The notes below the pieces were generated by a model. It was given only the letters and a program-made list of their open reading frames with translations. It was not told where the DNA came from and searched no databases. The translations under genes and the position numbers were made by a program. A DNA stretch of 64,000 nt. Source: Vibrio sp. SCSIO 43137 (GTDB taxonomy: Bacteria > Pseudomonadota > Gammaproteobacteria > Enterobacterales > Vibrionaceae). Positions 26,683 to 36,324 of this stretch are shown here, one piece after another (the first letter of the stretch is position 1; each line of letters starts with the position of its first letter). Location of the stretch: the NCBI RefSeq assembly GCF_028201475.1, contig NZ_CP116384.1:558001-622000 (forward strand), given 5' to 3'.

Positions 26683-26711
26683 TGATAGTGCTTCGCAATG
26701 AGGCACTATCA
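26683..26711 (+). terminator. Hairpin after the cob operon
   Basis: Nine-bp arms TGATAGTGC / GCACTATCA enclose an 11-base loop 16 bp after cobS. There is no T run, so this is a possible but weak terminator or mRNA-end structure. Confidence 0.5.
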
Positions 26712-26921
26712 AAATGATAGTTTGTTTCAGTTTGATATCTTCTTTTCTCGCTAAAACCATCCGCTATACTATTTTCCGATATCCGACCCTGTTGTAAATC
26801 TGATTTACCTCCCACTTCACCCCTCCTGATTGTCTCTATCCTCAGATAACGAAAGCTTTGGCTTACTAGTTGCTTTTTAACAATAAATTGCCAATTTAAA
26901 CGCCCAATGCGGAGCTTCCAT

Positions 26922-28685
26922 ATGCCTAACTTAATGCAGAAACATACTCAGACCCTAAGCCGGGAACAGTTGCAGACTTGTCTGAAAATTTTGCGCAAAG
27001 AACAGCCTGCGGATTTGAAACTGGTCAACCTTAAGCTTCTGGATCTGGTGAATGGCGAAGTGATTGACGGGCCGCTGGTGATTTGTGACGGGATAATTGT
27101 TGCCTTGGGAAAAGAAGCCTCAGCTCTGATGGCTGAGCGGGTGGTGGATTGTCAGGGCAAAACAGCAGCGCCCGGTTTTATCGATGCTCATATGCATGTA
27201 GAAAGCTCAACCATGACGCCGTTTGAATTTGAGCGCACAACCCTTCCGTTGGGCACCACAAGCATAGTTGCCGATCCACATGAGCTGGTAAATGTCTGTG
27301 GAAAGAGAGCCTTTGAGTGGTTCTTACGTTGTAGTGAACAGATGAAGCAGAATATGTTTATTCAGGTAAGCTCCTGCGTTCCGGCCCTAGAGGGTATAGA
27401 TGTTAACGGCAGCGGCTTTAACCTGAGTGAAATGCAGCCTTACCTGACTCACCCAAATGTGCTTGGCTTAGCAGAGGTGATGGATTACGTTTCTGTGATT
27501 AACGGAACGGATCCTATGCTGGACAAACTACAAGCTTTTAATCAGCTAAATATCGATGGTCACTGCCCACAGTTAACCGGCCTTGAACTTTCAGCCTATA
27601 TTACCAGCGGTATTCAGAACTGCCATGAAACAGTGACTTATCAGGAAGGCAAAGAGAAACTCCTAAAAGGGATGTCAGTAATTATCCGTGAAGGCTCAGT
27701 GGCCAAAAACCTTGATGCTCTTGCTCCGTTAATAAGCGAGTTTAGTTCAACCCACTGTATGCTCTGTACCGATGACAGAAATCCCTATGAAATCGCAAGG
27801 GAAGGGCATATTAATTATCTGGTCAGGCGATTGATTCAGAAGCATGCCGTGCCGGTACATCTGGCCTATCGGGTTGCTTCGTGGTCGGCGGCTAACCATT
27901 TTGGTCTTAAGCGTTTGGGTTTACTTGCTCCGGGCTATAAAGCCGACATTTTACTGCTAAATGACCTGGCTGAAGTTGATATCGACAGAGTATTAATCGG
28001 CGGCGAGTTTGTTGATGAACTTGCCTTGAAAGAGCAGGTAGAAGAGAAACTAACCCGCTCGGAACCGCCTTTAGAGCCAAGTATTAACAGAATGAAACTG
28101 GCGGAAAACGAGCTGGACTATCCGTTTACCGAGTGTGATTACAATGTGATCAAAATAGTCAAAAATGAGTTGATCACCGAGCGAAAAATCTGCCGTTACG
28201 AAGAAGACAGCTTTGCCGAAGAGGGAATCAATAAGATTGCCGTTGTTGAACGATATGGTCAGCAACTCCCGCCTGCTATCGCCTTGGTTGAAGGTTTTAC
28301 AATTACTCAGGGCGCTATTGCCGCTAGTGTCGGCCATGATTCTCACAACCTTGTGGTTATTGGTTCCGATGATCAGAGCATGGTAAATGCCGTCAATCAT
28401 CTGATAGAGATCGGCGGTGGATTCTGTGTTACGCAAAATGGTGAGGTAATGGCCGATCTAAAACTGCCTGTTGGTGGATTAATGAGCTGTGAACCTTCAG
28501 AGCAGATTACTCAGCATCTGGCCAAGTTAAAACAGGCGGCTAAATCCATAGGCGTACAGCTGGATGAGCCTTTTATTCAGATGAGTTTTCTCGCTTTACC
28601 TGTCATTCCTTCTCTTAAAATGACGGCGAAAGGGCTGTTTGATGTAGAAGCATTTGATTTTATTTCGTTACAATGTAACGAATGA
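26922..28685 (+). CDS. ade: Adenine deaminase
   Basis: Ade converts adenine to hypoxanthine and ammonia, for purine salvage. The 587-residue length is that of the bacterial amidohydrolase-type enzyme. The metal motif is FIDAHMHVESS, followed by the ADPHELVNVCG and DGHCPQLTG segments and the CTDDRNPYEI site. I chose the ATG at 26922 because GGAG lies at the correct distance before it, rather than the ATG 15 bp upstream. The gene is single, with a terminator behind it. No purine riboswitch or PurR box was recognised upstream. Confidence 0.95.
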   Translation: MPNLMQKHTQTLSREQLQTCLKILRKEQPADLKLVNLKLLDLVNGEVIDGPLVICDGIIVALGKEASALMAERVVDCQGKTAAPGFIDAHMHVESSTMTPFEFERTTLPLGTTSIVADPHELVNVCGKRAFEWFLRCSEQMKQNMFIQVSSCVPALEGIDVNGSGFNLSEMQPYLTHPNVLGLAEVMDYVSVINGTDPMLDKLQAFNQLNIDGHCPQLTGLELSAYITSGIQNCHETVTYQEGKEKLLKGMSVIIREGSVAKNLDALAPLISEFSSTHCMLCTDDRNPYEIAREGHINYLVRRLIQKHAVPVHLAYRVASWSAANHFGLKRLGLLAPGYKADILLLNDLAEVDIDRVLIGGEFVDELALKEQVEEKLTRSEPPLEPSINRMKLAENELDYPFTECDYNVIKIVKNELITERKICRYEEDSFAEEGINKIAVVERYGQQLPPAIALVEGFTITQGAIAASVGHDSHNLVVIGSDDQSMVNAVNHLIEIGGGFCVTQNGEVMADLKLPVGGLMSCEPSEQITQHLAKLKQAAKSIGVQLDEPFIQMSFLALPVIPSLKMTAKGLFDVEAFDFISLQCNE

Positions 28686-28758
28686 GCCGGTTAAAAGTGA
28701 AAAACTGAGCAGGAAAAGCTCGCTGCTGCTGGCTTTTACCCTAAAACTCCTTAAACTA

Positions 28759-28784
28759 GCCGCAACTGAAATGTTGCGGCTTTT
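28759..28784 (+). terminator. Terminator after ade
   Basis: The 8-bp stem GCCGCAAC / GTTGCGGC with a 6-base loop is followed by TTTT. Confidence 0.85.
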
Positions 28785-28820
28785 CCGTTAACAGCGAATA
28801 GATTTTTATTGAGAGACGTT

Positions 28821-30020
28821 ATGTCATTTTCCAAATTCGGGTTAAGTGATCCAATTACCAAAGCGATAGCCGAGCAAGGCTATAGCAAACCTACCACGAT
28901 TCAGAATAAAGCCATTCCTGTAGTGCTTAAAGGTGAAAACCTGATTGCCGCAGCTCAGACGGGTACAGGTAAAACTGCCAGCTTTGTTCTGCCGATTCTG
29001 GAAAAGCTAAGCGGCAGCGAAACCAAAAAGAAAAAGCGTTTCCGTGCTTTGATTCTGGTTCCGACCCGTGAGCTGGCTATTCAGGTAAATGACAGCATCT
29101 CCGCTTATGGTAAATATACCGGCCTGACCTCCATGGCTATGTATGGCGGTGTGGATTACCAGCCGCAAAAACAGAAGTTGATTGAAGGTATCGATATTTT
29201 GGTGGCCACACCCGGTCGTCTGATTGATATGTATGGCCAGCGTGCGGTCTACTTTGAAGAAGCGGAAATTCTGGTACTGGATGAAGCAGACCGTATGCTG
29301 GATATGGGCTTTATTGAGGATATTAATAAAGTGATCGCCCGCCTGCCGGAAGATATTCAGAACCTGCTGTTCTCGGCTACTCTGTCTAATCCGGTTCGTG
29401 AGCTGGCGCGTACCGCCATCAATGATGCAACAGAGATCTCCATTGCTAAACACAGTGCTTCTAAGTCGAATATTGAGCAGTGGATTATTACAGTAGATAA
29501 GGACACCAAGTCCTCTCTGCTTAGCCATCTGCTGAATGAAAACCGCTGGCAGCAGGCGTTGATCTTTATCGAAACCAAACACGGTGCCGCCAAGCTGGTC
29601 AGCCAGCTTGAAAAAAGGGGTATTCAGGCTGAAGCGATTCATAGCGGCCGAAATCAGGCTGCCCGTGCGCGGGTACTTGATGAGTTTAAACAGGGCAAAG
29701 TTCAGTATCTTGTGGCAACAGGCGTTGCAGCGCGTGGATTGGATATCGATGGCCTGCCTTGTGTGATTAACTATGATCTCCCTTATCCTGCAGATGAATA
29801 TGTGCACCGCATCGGCCGTACTGGTCGTGCGGATGCAAAAGGTGAGGCGGTGTCACTGGTTTCTAAAGACAACTTTAAAAACCTGTGCATGATAGAAAGC
29901 CGACTTGGACATCTGCTGGAGCGCCGCACCATTGAAGGCTTTACGCCAAGAAAAGAGGTTCCAATCTCGATTCTCAATTATGTGCCGAAACATAAAAGAG
30001 AGAACAGAGAGGACAAGTAA
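28821..30020 (+). CDS. rhlE: DEAD-box RNA helicase, RhlE-type
   Basis: The protein is 399 residues. It has the Q motif (FGLSDPITKAIAEQGYSKPTTIQ), Walker A AQTGTGKT, PTRELA, DEAD, SAT and HRIGRTGR, a complete two-RecA-domain helicase with a short C-terminal tail. RhlE-type enzymes act in ribosome assembly and RNA turnover. The ATG at 28821 follows a GAGAG ribosome site; an in-frame TTG 12 bp earlier is less likely. Confidence 0.9.
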   Translation: MSFSKFGLSDPITKAIAEQGYSKPTTIQNKAIPVVLKGENLIAAAQTGTGKTASFVLPILEKLSGSETKKKKRFRALILVPTRELAIQVNDSISAYGKYTGLTSMAMYGGVDYQPQKQKLIEGIDILVATPGRLIDMYGQRAVYFEEAEILVLDEADRMLDMGFIEDINKVIARLPEDIQNLLFSATLSNPVRELARTAINDATEISIAKHSASKSNIEQWIITVDKDTKSSLLSHLLNENRWQQALIFIETKHGAAKLVSQLEKRGIQAEAIHSGRNQAARARVLDEFKQGKVQYLVATGVAARGLDIDGLPCVINYDLPYPADEYVHRIGRTGRADAKGEAVSLVSKDNFKNLCMIESRLGHLLERRTIEGFTPRKEVPISILNYVPKHKRENREDK

Positions 30021-30055
30021 CACGTTACGAACGGTTGTTACTGCATTAATCGACA

Positions 30056-30080
30056 AAAGCTGGCTTTAGGCCAGCTTTTT
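30056..30080 (+). terminator. Terminator after rhlE
   Basis: The stem AAAGCTGGC / GCCAGCTTT with a 5-base loop is followed by T residues. The same stem-loop recurs at 34536-34560. Confidence 0.9.
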
Positions 30081-30200
30081 CAGTTAGGGAGCAAGGAACA
30101 CATTTTGATACAGGCAAGAACGCCTGATGTTCGTTTGTAGTTATTGACGGATAAGGTATCTGATTCATAACCCAGCACCATTTTGGTCGAGGTGAATAAC

Positions 30201-30237
30201 ATAACCTAACCAAAATTTAATTCTTTGGTTAGGTTAT
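30201..30237 (+). promoter_or_regulatory. Perfect inverted repeat covering the start codon of the DUF1176 fusion gene
   Basis: The 14-bp arms ATAACCTAACCAAA (30201-30214) and TTTGGTTAGGTTAT (30224-30237) are exact complements around a 9-base loop. The right arm includes the first two bases of the ATG at 30236 and the only ribosome-site-like bases (TTAGG). In mRNA it would hide the initiation region; in DNA it could be an operator. Confidence 0.7.
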
Positions 30238-32305
30238 GATTTTAAAACAAATTTTCCCTCGTCTTATAGCGCTTGCCGCTTTACTGTTCACCATATTCCC
30301 CACACTTGCCTTCGACTCTCTGCACTATGAGAACAAAGACTGGCTATTGATTTGTGACAATACCGGAACCTGTCGGGCAACTGGCTATGCCACGCCATAT
30401 GACCCCCGCCGTTGTGAGCTCTCTATTGCTTCACGAAATAAAGGCAATATATGTACATCGGAGAGACCGTTAGCGGTTATGTTTACCCGTGAAGCCGGTC
30501 CTCAGACAAAAGTTACTGCCAGACTTTATTGGGGATGGGATGAGGAAGAAGATCAGAAGGGGGCGTTTTTCGGAACGGGACCACACTTGCAGTCAGATAC
30601 CGTGTTTCTTAATAAGGTGGCTCTGACTATTGAAAGTGATAACGGTATTAGCGGACGCCATTCTGTCTCCATGATTGCTAAAGATCAGCAATTAACGCAG
30701 AGACAAGTCGATAAAATCCTGTCTGTTGTGCGGCAAAAAGCCATATACCGGTTCGACTTGTCATATACAGATGAAGAGTTTTTACGTTCCGGCGTAAGTT
30801 ATCTATCTGATCAGGGGGCGACTGCAGTATTCCGTAAGATGGACGAATATCAGGGAAGAACCGGTACATCATCGGCCATTGTCGATAAAGGCACAAACTC
30901 CGGACTTTCCGTTAAACCACCGCAGCCAGCGCCGGTGATAGTTAACCGGGCAGCAGCAGGTGAGTTGGTGTCGCTAAACAATCAGCAAGAGTATATCCGC
31001 TACCGTTTAGTGCGGGATATTCTTTATCATTCGCCGGATTCCGGTTTTGATCGGATATACGATGAGTGCAATATAGAAGACAGGCCGCAATTGCATCTGG
31101 CCGATTTAGGTAATGGCTATCACCTTGTAGCGCTCGATTGCTTACGTCTGTCCGCTTACGATTCAGTACGAATGTTCTGGCTTCTTGACAAAAACAATCA
31201 ACCAACCCCTTTAGATATAAAAGCAACTGGCTATTACCTACATGGCAAAATTACCACTGCAACTGGAGATTTTGCTGAGGAGGATTGCCGTTCTGAACAG
31301 AGCTGGATTTTTGACGGCAGGCAGTTTGTACATGCAAATAGTGAGTCGACCGGGCTTTGCCGCGGAGTCAGATCTATAAAACCGATGCCAAGCAAAGTAT
31401 CCAGAGTTGTACGGCCTGACCAGCAAGTCATCAGTAATCCGCCTAACCTATTGTCTTACATCAATATTAATCGTGATATAAGCGACACACTTGGTTTTTA
31501 CGATGGTGGTGCGTTTGCTGTATTGAAAAAAGACGGAAGCGTTGTCCATAGCTGGGGTGACGGTTATCAGGGAGAAAGACGAGGGCTGAAAGATGTACCT
31601 GTCTGGTCAGGTTTAAAGGATGTTACTGCCATATACGCCACAGGAAACGGTGATGCCTTTGTTGCCTTGCGTAGTGACGGCACCGTAGTGAGCTGGGGAG
31701 ATAAATATCGCGGGGCAGATATCTCGAAAGTGGCCAGTGAACTGACTAATGTAAAGCAGGTAGTCCATGCGGCCTACGCTTTTGCTGCTATACGGCAGGA
31801 TGACTCTGTTGTTAGCTGGGGAGATCACGATCGTGGCGGTGATGACTCTGCCATCCGTTCTGAACTGAGCAAAGTAAAACAGATAGTCAGTTCTGCTTAT
31901 GCTTTTGCCGCCTTAAGAAAAGACGGCTCCATTGTGACATGGGGAAATCTTAGAGGCTTCTCTCCATTTGTGACTTCCGCAAATTATACCGATGTAAAAG
32001 CCAGCTTATTTGGCTTTGCGGCCCTTAACCGTGACGGCACTGTTAAAGCCTGGGGGCATCACGAGAAAGGAGAAGCATCGCCCGAACTGGACGCCCTGCT
32101 TGTCAATGTAGATTCCATCTATCGTATTAACCGTGCCTTTGCTGCACTAACAAAAGATGGCACAGCCATTATCTGGGGCTACGGAACAGCGTCATTTACT
32201 CAAATCAGTGACGTAGAGAGTATTGACGGCAATGAATACACCTATTTTTCTATCCGCAAACGAGACGGCTCAGTGATCAAATTCGATGATGAGATGCTTC
32301 CGTAA
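30236..32305 (+). CDS. DUF1176 protein fused to RCC1-like beta-propeller repeats
   Basis: The protein is 689 residues with a signal peptide (ALAALLFTIFPTLAFDS). Residues 25 to about 390 match DUF1176: DWLLICDNTGTCRATGY, paired cysteines, and the later SWIFDGRQF. From about 410 to the end there are six or seven ~40-residue units of the form FAALRxDGTVVSWGDxxxG, the RCC1-like propeller repeat. This combination is unusual: DUF1176 proteins normally stop near 340 residues. It is probably periplasmic or exported; function unknown. Translation may be limited by the start-codon hairpin. It is followed 67 bp later by an IgaA-like gene. Confidence 0.82.
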   Translation: MILKQIFPRLIALAALLFTIFPTLAFDSLHYENKDWLLICDNTGTCRATGYATPYDPRRCELSIASRNKGNICTSERPLAVMFTREAGPQTKVTARLYWGWDEEEDQKGAFFGTGPHLQSDTVFLNKVALTIESDNGISGRHSVSMIAKDQQLTQRQVDKILSVVRQKAIYRFDLSYTDEEFLRSGVSYLSDQGATAVFRKMDEYQGRTGTSSAIVDKGTNSGLSVKPPQPAPVIVNRAAAGELVSLNNQQEYIRYRLVRDILYHSPDSGFDRIYDECNIEDRPQLHLADLGNGYHLVALDCLRLSAYDSVRMFWLLDKNNQPTPLDIKATGYYLHGKITTATGDFAEEDCRSEQSWIFDGRQFVHANSESTGLCRGVRSIKPMPSKVSRVVRPDQQVISNPPNLLSYININRDISDTLGFYDGGAFAVLKKDGSVVHSWGDGYQGERRGLKDVPVWSGLKDVTAIYATGNGDAFVALRSDGTVVSWGDKYRGADISKVASELTNVKQVVHAAYAFAAIRQDDSVVSWGDHDRGGDDSAIRSELSKVKQIVSSAYAFAALRKDGSIVTWGNLRGFSPFVTSANYTDVKASLFGFAALNRDGTVKAWGHHEKGEASPELDALLVNVDSIYRINRAFAALTKDGTAIIWGYGTASFTQISDVESIDGNEYTYFSIRKRDGSVIKFDDEMLP

Positions 32306-32372
32306 GGATAAGTCATCTTTGCTAAACATCTTAGTAAGTAGTTAACAGAGAATTGAGAGTAGGTAGTGTGTT

Positions 32373-34478
32373 ATGGAATACATCATTATATTGGTTGGAT
32401 TGGTTATTTTTATTGTGGGCGCGATTGCCGCATATAATAACCACTCAACTTTGTCGGCATTTGCTAAGCGTGAAAAGCAGATCAAACAAGCGTTGAATAT
32501 GCCACTTTCAGCCGATACGAAAGCAGCCGAATCAACAGCAGCCGAAACAAAAGCTGGACAGCCGCAAGCTGTTGGCGCTGATAACCGTCAGCAAAACGGG
32601 CAGCTACCGCCCAATGCCGCAAGGCGGGCAACCACTTCAGAAACCATTGGTCTACGTCGCTTTTACGCCCTTGATATTCCGCCTGAGGCGCCCGTATATA
32701 AAATCATGGGCAAGCTAGAACATATGATACTCAGCGGACGTCATATTAATAAAAATAAGATATGGATTGGCGGAATAGAAATACAACTGCCCGGAGAGGG
32801 TGACGAGCATGGCGATCTCGATCTTAATAGCATGCTTTACCCCTTTATCGATGACGATGAAGAATTAACCGAACAGCAGGTTGAGTTATTAGAGCAAGAC
32901 TATTATTGCGAGATTGTTCTTTGTGATGATAAAGCGTATCCCGTCACAATTAATCAGGCCTCGATCAAGACACTATTTTCTGCCGAGCAAAAAGAGTGGG
33001 CTGACAAGGCCGGTTTCCGTACTGCATCGCCGATAGAGCGCCGCTATCTTTACCCCTCCTCTGTGGTAAAACCATGGCTACTGCTACCTATGATTGCCGC
33101 CAGTTATCTGGCGATCTATTTCAGCAATGATCTATGGAGTATTGACCATGAAGGGCGCTATCTGGTGATTCCGATGCTACTGGTTTTATACGCTTTCTGG
33201 CCTGCCCGTTACCCAAATGTAGAAAATGATATTGTGCAATTAAATACCACGCTGGAACTGGTGCCTGCAAGGTTTGGTGGTGCGCGATATTGCCGTGTTG
33301 CCGGCAGTAAAAGCCAGTTACTTATCCCTCCGGGTTTACGTAGCTTGTTTAAAAGTAAGCAGCAGATCTCCGGCCAGTTTGAACTGTTTTATAAAGGAAA
33401 AGGCGTAAATGCCAAAGCAGGTAAACTGGTCTCTGCTCAGTTATTTGACCATAAATATCAGTTAGAAAAGAGCTTATCCGGTATTCGCTTTCGGGATCAG
33501 CGTTACTGGCTGCTGCGCGGGGCAGTGCTGATAATAAGTGGTGTATTGGCGCTGACTATTTTACAGGCCAATACCCGACCGGATACCTTTCCTCAACTGG
33601 TAACTTACAGTTTTCAGCAGCCGGAAACAGTTCGCAGTGCAGAAGATACTCTAGCCATTCAGGCAGGTTCAGTGGTTGAGTTAGATGAGCTGCTAACTTA
33701 TAACGAAGGCGTTATGAATTATATCCCCCTGACGGATATCAATGAGTTTATCACTGTGGCAAATCGTTCTGATGTTGTGGATGATCTTTATCAGCAGTGG
33801 CTGGATTTTGGTCAGCAACTGGAAGCCAGTGTACGCTATGTCAGCGGGACACCTTTTAAGTTTACCCAGTATCTGCGATCTCCTCTGGAGTGTATTGATA
33901 GTAAGCGGCTGGAGCGCCTGTTTAGTCAATACTATCCTTCTGCTGATGACTTCAGCTACTGTGATCTTAACTCGCGCCAGCTATACGGTGGTGTTATCGA
34001 GCTGACGCAAAAAGTATGGACTTTATTGTATTACCGGACCATGTCGTCAGCATCCGGCAGTGACTTCCCTGTCCGGGCTGGTACATGGAAGGATAACGGA
34101 AGGAAAGCGGATTTCCCTGAGTTACTGTTTTGGGGAGATGATGGCCGCAGCTTCGCAGAGCAGGCGGAGTATCCGTGGGACTCGATACCGCAGTTTAACA
34201 ACCAACCAGAGCTAAGCGGGGAGCAGCCAGACTACTATAACCAGCTAAAGCGGGCCTATCAGGATCGCCATACCGTTCAGCCTGAAGAGATAGTTACCCT
34301 GAGTGGCCGTTACTATGTCAGCCGGTGGGCAACTAACAGCGTAAAAGGTGTCTCTGAAATCTTTTTTGAACCCTATTATGTATTTTTAAATCTGAAATAC
34401 GCTTATTTTACCAGCCTGCTCTGGCTTGCCCTCGGAGCAGTGATACTCGTGTTTAGTTACTTGCGTAGACCCAGATAA
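32373..34478 (+). CDS. IgaA/UmoB-like membrane protein
   Basis: The 701-residue protein has five predicted membrane helices: one at the N-terminus, two near 230-275 (WLLLPMIAASYLAIYF, YLVIPMLLVLYAFW), one near 385 (WLLRGAVLIISGVLALTIL) and one at the C-terminus (SLLWLALGAVILVFSYL). Length, topology and segments such as WIGGIEIQLP resemble IgaA (YrfF), which in enterobacteria damps Rcs envelope-stress signalling. Sequence similarity is weak by eye, so the name is tentative. It probably shares a transcript with the DUF1176 fusion. No Rcs genes are in the window. Confidence 0.55.
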   Translation: MEYIIILVGLVIFIVGAIAAYNNHSTLSAFAKREKQIKQALNMPLSADTKAAESTAAETKAGQPQAVGADNRQQNGQLPPNAARRATTSETIGLRRFYALDIPPEAPVYKIMGKLEHMILSGRHINKNKIWIGGIEIQLPGEGDEHGDLDLNSMLYPFIDDDEELTEQQVELLEQDYYCEIVLCDDKAYPVTINQASIKTLFSAEQKEWADKAGFRTASPIERRYLYPSSVVKPWLLLPMIAASYLAIYFSNDLWSIDHEGRYLVIPMLLVLYAFWPARYPNVENDIVQLNTTLELVPARFGGARYCRVAGSKSQLLIPPGLRSLFKSKQQISGQFELFYKGKGVNAKAGKLVSAQLFDHKYQLEKSLSGIRFRDQRYWLLRGAVLIISGVLALTILQANTRPDTFPQLVTYSFQQPETVRSAEDTLAIQAGSVVELDELLTYNEGVMNYIPLTDINEFITVANRSDVVDDLYQQWLDFGQQLEASVRYVSGTPFKFTQYLRSPLECIDSKRLERLFSQYYPSADDFSYCDLNSRQLYGGVIELTQKVWTLLYYRTMSSASGSDFPVRAGTWKDNGRKADFPELLFWGDDGRSFAEQAEYPWDSIPQFNNQPELSGEQPDYYNQLKRAYQDRHTVQPEEIVTLSGRYYVSRWATNSVKGVSEIFFEPYYVFLNLKYAYFTSLLWLALGAVILVFSYLRRPR

Positions 34479-34535
34479 TACAGAATAGATGGTGATGTAG
34501 TTCACGAAAACTGCTACTATCGCGCCCAATAAGAC

Positions 34536-34560
34536 AAGCTGGCTTTAGGCCAGCTTTTTT
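34536..34560 (+). terminator. Terminator after the IgaA-like gene
   Basis: AAGCTGGC / GCCAGCTT with TTTAG loop and a six-T run. It is the same stem-loop sequence as at 30056-30080. Confidence 0.9.
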
Positions 34561-34586
34561 CTGCTTACGATTTTTTGGGAACGACC

Positions 34587-36182
34587 GTGCTTACAACTGC
34601 AAATATTTCAATGCAATTTGGCGACAAGCCACTATTTGAGAACATCTCGATCAAGTTTGGTAACGGCAACCGTTATGGCCTTATCGGGGCAAACGGCTGT
34701 GGTAAATCCACTTTTATGAAGATTCTGGGTTCAGAGCTTGAGCCTTCTGCGGGATCGGTTTCTATCGATCCTAGTGAGCGTATGGCGAAACTGGGTCAGG
34801 ATCAGTTTGCATTTGAAGAGTACAGCGTAATCGACACGGTTATCATGGGTCATAAAGAGCTGTGGAAGGTGAAAGAAGAGCGCGACCATATCTACTCTCT
34901 GCCTGAAATGTCTGACGAAGATGGTATGCGTGTCGGCGATCTTGAGACAGAGTTTGCTGAGATGGACGGTTACTCTGCCGAAGCCTGTGCCGGAGAGCTA
35001 CTGCTTGGTCTTGGTATTTCAGAAGAACAACATTTCGGCTTGATGAGCGAAGTCGCTCCCGGTCTGAAAGTACGTGTGCTACTGGCTCAAGTGCTGTTTG
35101 CAGAACCAGATATCATGTTGCTTGACGAACCAACCAACAACCTCGACATGCACACCATTGCATGGCTGGAAGAGACACTGCTGGCGCGTAACTGCACCAT
35201 GATTATTATCTCGCACGACCGTCACTTCCTTAACTCTGTCTGTACTCATATGGCGGATCTGGATTACGGTGAACTGCGTCTTTTCCACGGTAACTACGAC
35301 GAATATATGATTGCTGCCGAGCAGGCACGAGAACGTCTGCATGCTGACAATGCGAAGAAAAAAGCTCAGATTGCTGAGCTGCAAACTTTCGTTAGCCGTT
35401 TCTCCGCCAACGCATCAAAAGCTAAACAGGCGACTTCCCGTCAGAAGCAGCTGGATAAAATACAGCTTGAAGAGGTTAAGCCTTCCAGCCGTCAGTCTCC
35501 GTTTATCCGCTTTGATCAGGAAAAAGAGTTGTTCCGTAACGCTCTTGAAGTTGAAGGCCTGAAGCAGGGTTATGGTGACAATATCCTGATTAATGGTGTC
35601 GAACTCATGGTGGAAGTGGGTGAACGTATCGCCATTATCGGTGAGAACGGTATCGGTAAGTCTACCTTCCTTAACACCCTTGCCGGTGCTATGACGCCGA
35701 TGGACGGCATGGTGAAGTGGTCGGAAAACAGCAATATCGGTTTCTATGCACAGGATCATGCTCATGATTTTGCCGAAGATATCAACCTGCTGGACTGGAT
35801 GGGACAGTGGAAAAACGAAGGTGAAGACGAGCAGGTAGTTCGTGGCATTCTTGGCCGTATGCTGTTCTCACAAAATGATATTAAGAAATCGGTAAAAGTG
35901 ATTTCCGGTGGTGAGCAGGGCCGAATGCTGATTGGTAAACTGATTATGCAGCGCCCGAACATTTTGCTGATGGACGAACCAACTAACCATATGGATATGG
36001 AATCCATCGAAGCGCTGAACCTTGCACTGGAAAACTACAAAGGCACCTTGTTCTTTGTTTCCCATGACCGCCAGTTTGTTTCGTCTATCGCTACCCGTAT
36101 TATTGAAATTACTAAAGATGGTATTCAGGACTTCCACGGCACTTATGACGAGTATCTGGCTAAGCAGGGTTTAACCGGCTAA
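34587..36182 (+). CDS. ybiT: ABC-F family ATPase YbiT
   Basis: The protein is 531 residues with two ABC ATPase domains and no membrane part, as in ABC-F translation factors. Walker A motifs are GANGCGKST (with Cys where Ser is usual) and GENGIGKST; Walker B/DEPTN motifs are [10 protein letters not shown] and [10 protein letters not shown]. The linker [20 protein letters not shown] is typical of YbiT. The start is a GTG at 34587 preceded by GGGA, matching the E. coli N-terminus; the TTG at 34575 is in frame but unlikely. It acts on the ribosome. Confidence 0.92.
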   Translation: MLTTANISMQFGDKPLFENISIKFGNGNRYGLIGANGCGKSTFMKILGSELEPSAGSVSIDPSERMAKLGQDQFAFEEYSVIDTVIMGHKELWKVKEERDHIYSLPEMSDEDGMRVGDLETEFAEMDGYSAEACAGELLLGLGISEEQHFGLMSEVAPGLKVRVLLAQVLFAEPDIMLLDEPTNNLDMHTIAWLEETLLARNCTMIIISHDRHFLNSVCTHMADLDYGELRLFHGNYDEYMIAAEQARERLHADNAKKKAQIAELQTFVSRFSANASKAKQATSRQKQLDKIQLEEVKPSSRQSPFIRFDQEKELFRNALEVEGLKQGYGDNILINGVELMVEVGERIAIIGENGIGKSTFLNTLAGAMTPMDGMVKWSENSNIGFYAQDHAHDFAEDINLLDWMGQWKNEGEDEQVVRGILGRMLFSQNDIKKSVKVISGGEQGRMLIGKLIMQRPNILLMDEPTNHMDMESIEALNLALENYKGTLFFVSHDRQFVSSIATRIIEITKDGIQDFHGTYDEYLAKQGLTG

Positions 36183-36213
36183 TTCCGTCCGAAAATACTT
36201 ATTTGCTAAAAAA

Positions 36214-36235
36214 TGGGCCACTAATTAGTGGCCCA
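36214..36235 (-). terminator. Palindromic terminator of the DUF2860 gene
   Basis: A perfect 22-bp palindrome TGGGCCACTAA/TTAGTGGCCCA is followed on the minus strand by seven T. It sits between convergent genes and may also help end ybiT mRNA. Confidence 0.75.
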
Positions 36236-36324
36236 AACTGTTTGCGAACAGAAAAGAGTGGACGTTATTGCAGTTGTGCTCTGGTAAAGATTGTTTAAAA
36301 ACGACTTAGTAAATATAGAGCGAA

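Noticed and set aside
26668..26921. PurR operator before ade
   Set aside because: The closest sequence (ACGAAAGCTTTGGCTT) fails several fixed consensus positions.
28071..28436. Minus-strand reading frame inside ade
   Set aside because: It is an opposite-strand shadow of a well-supported gene with no protein features of its own.
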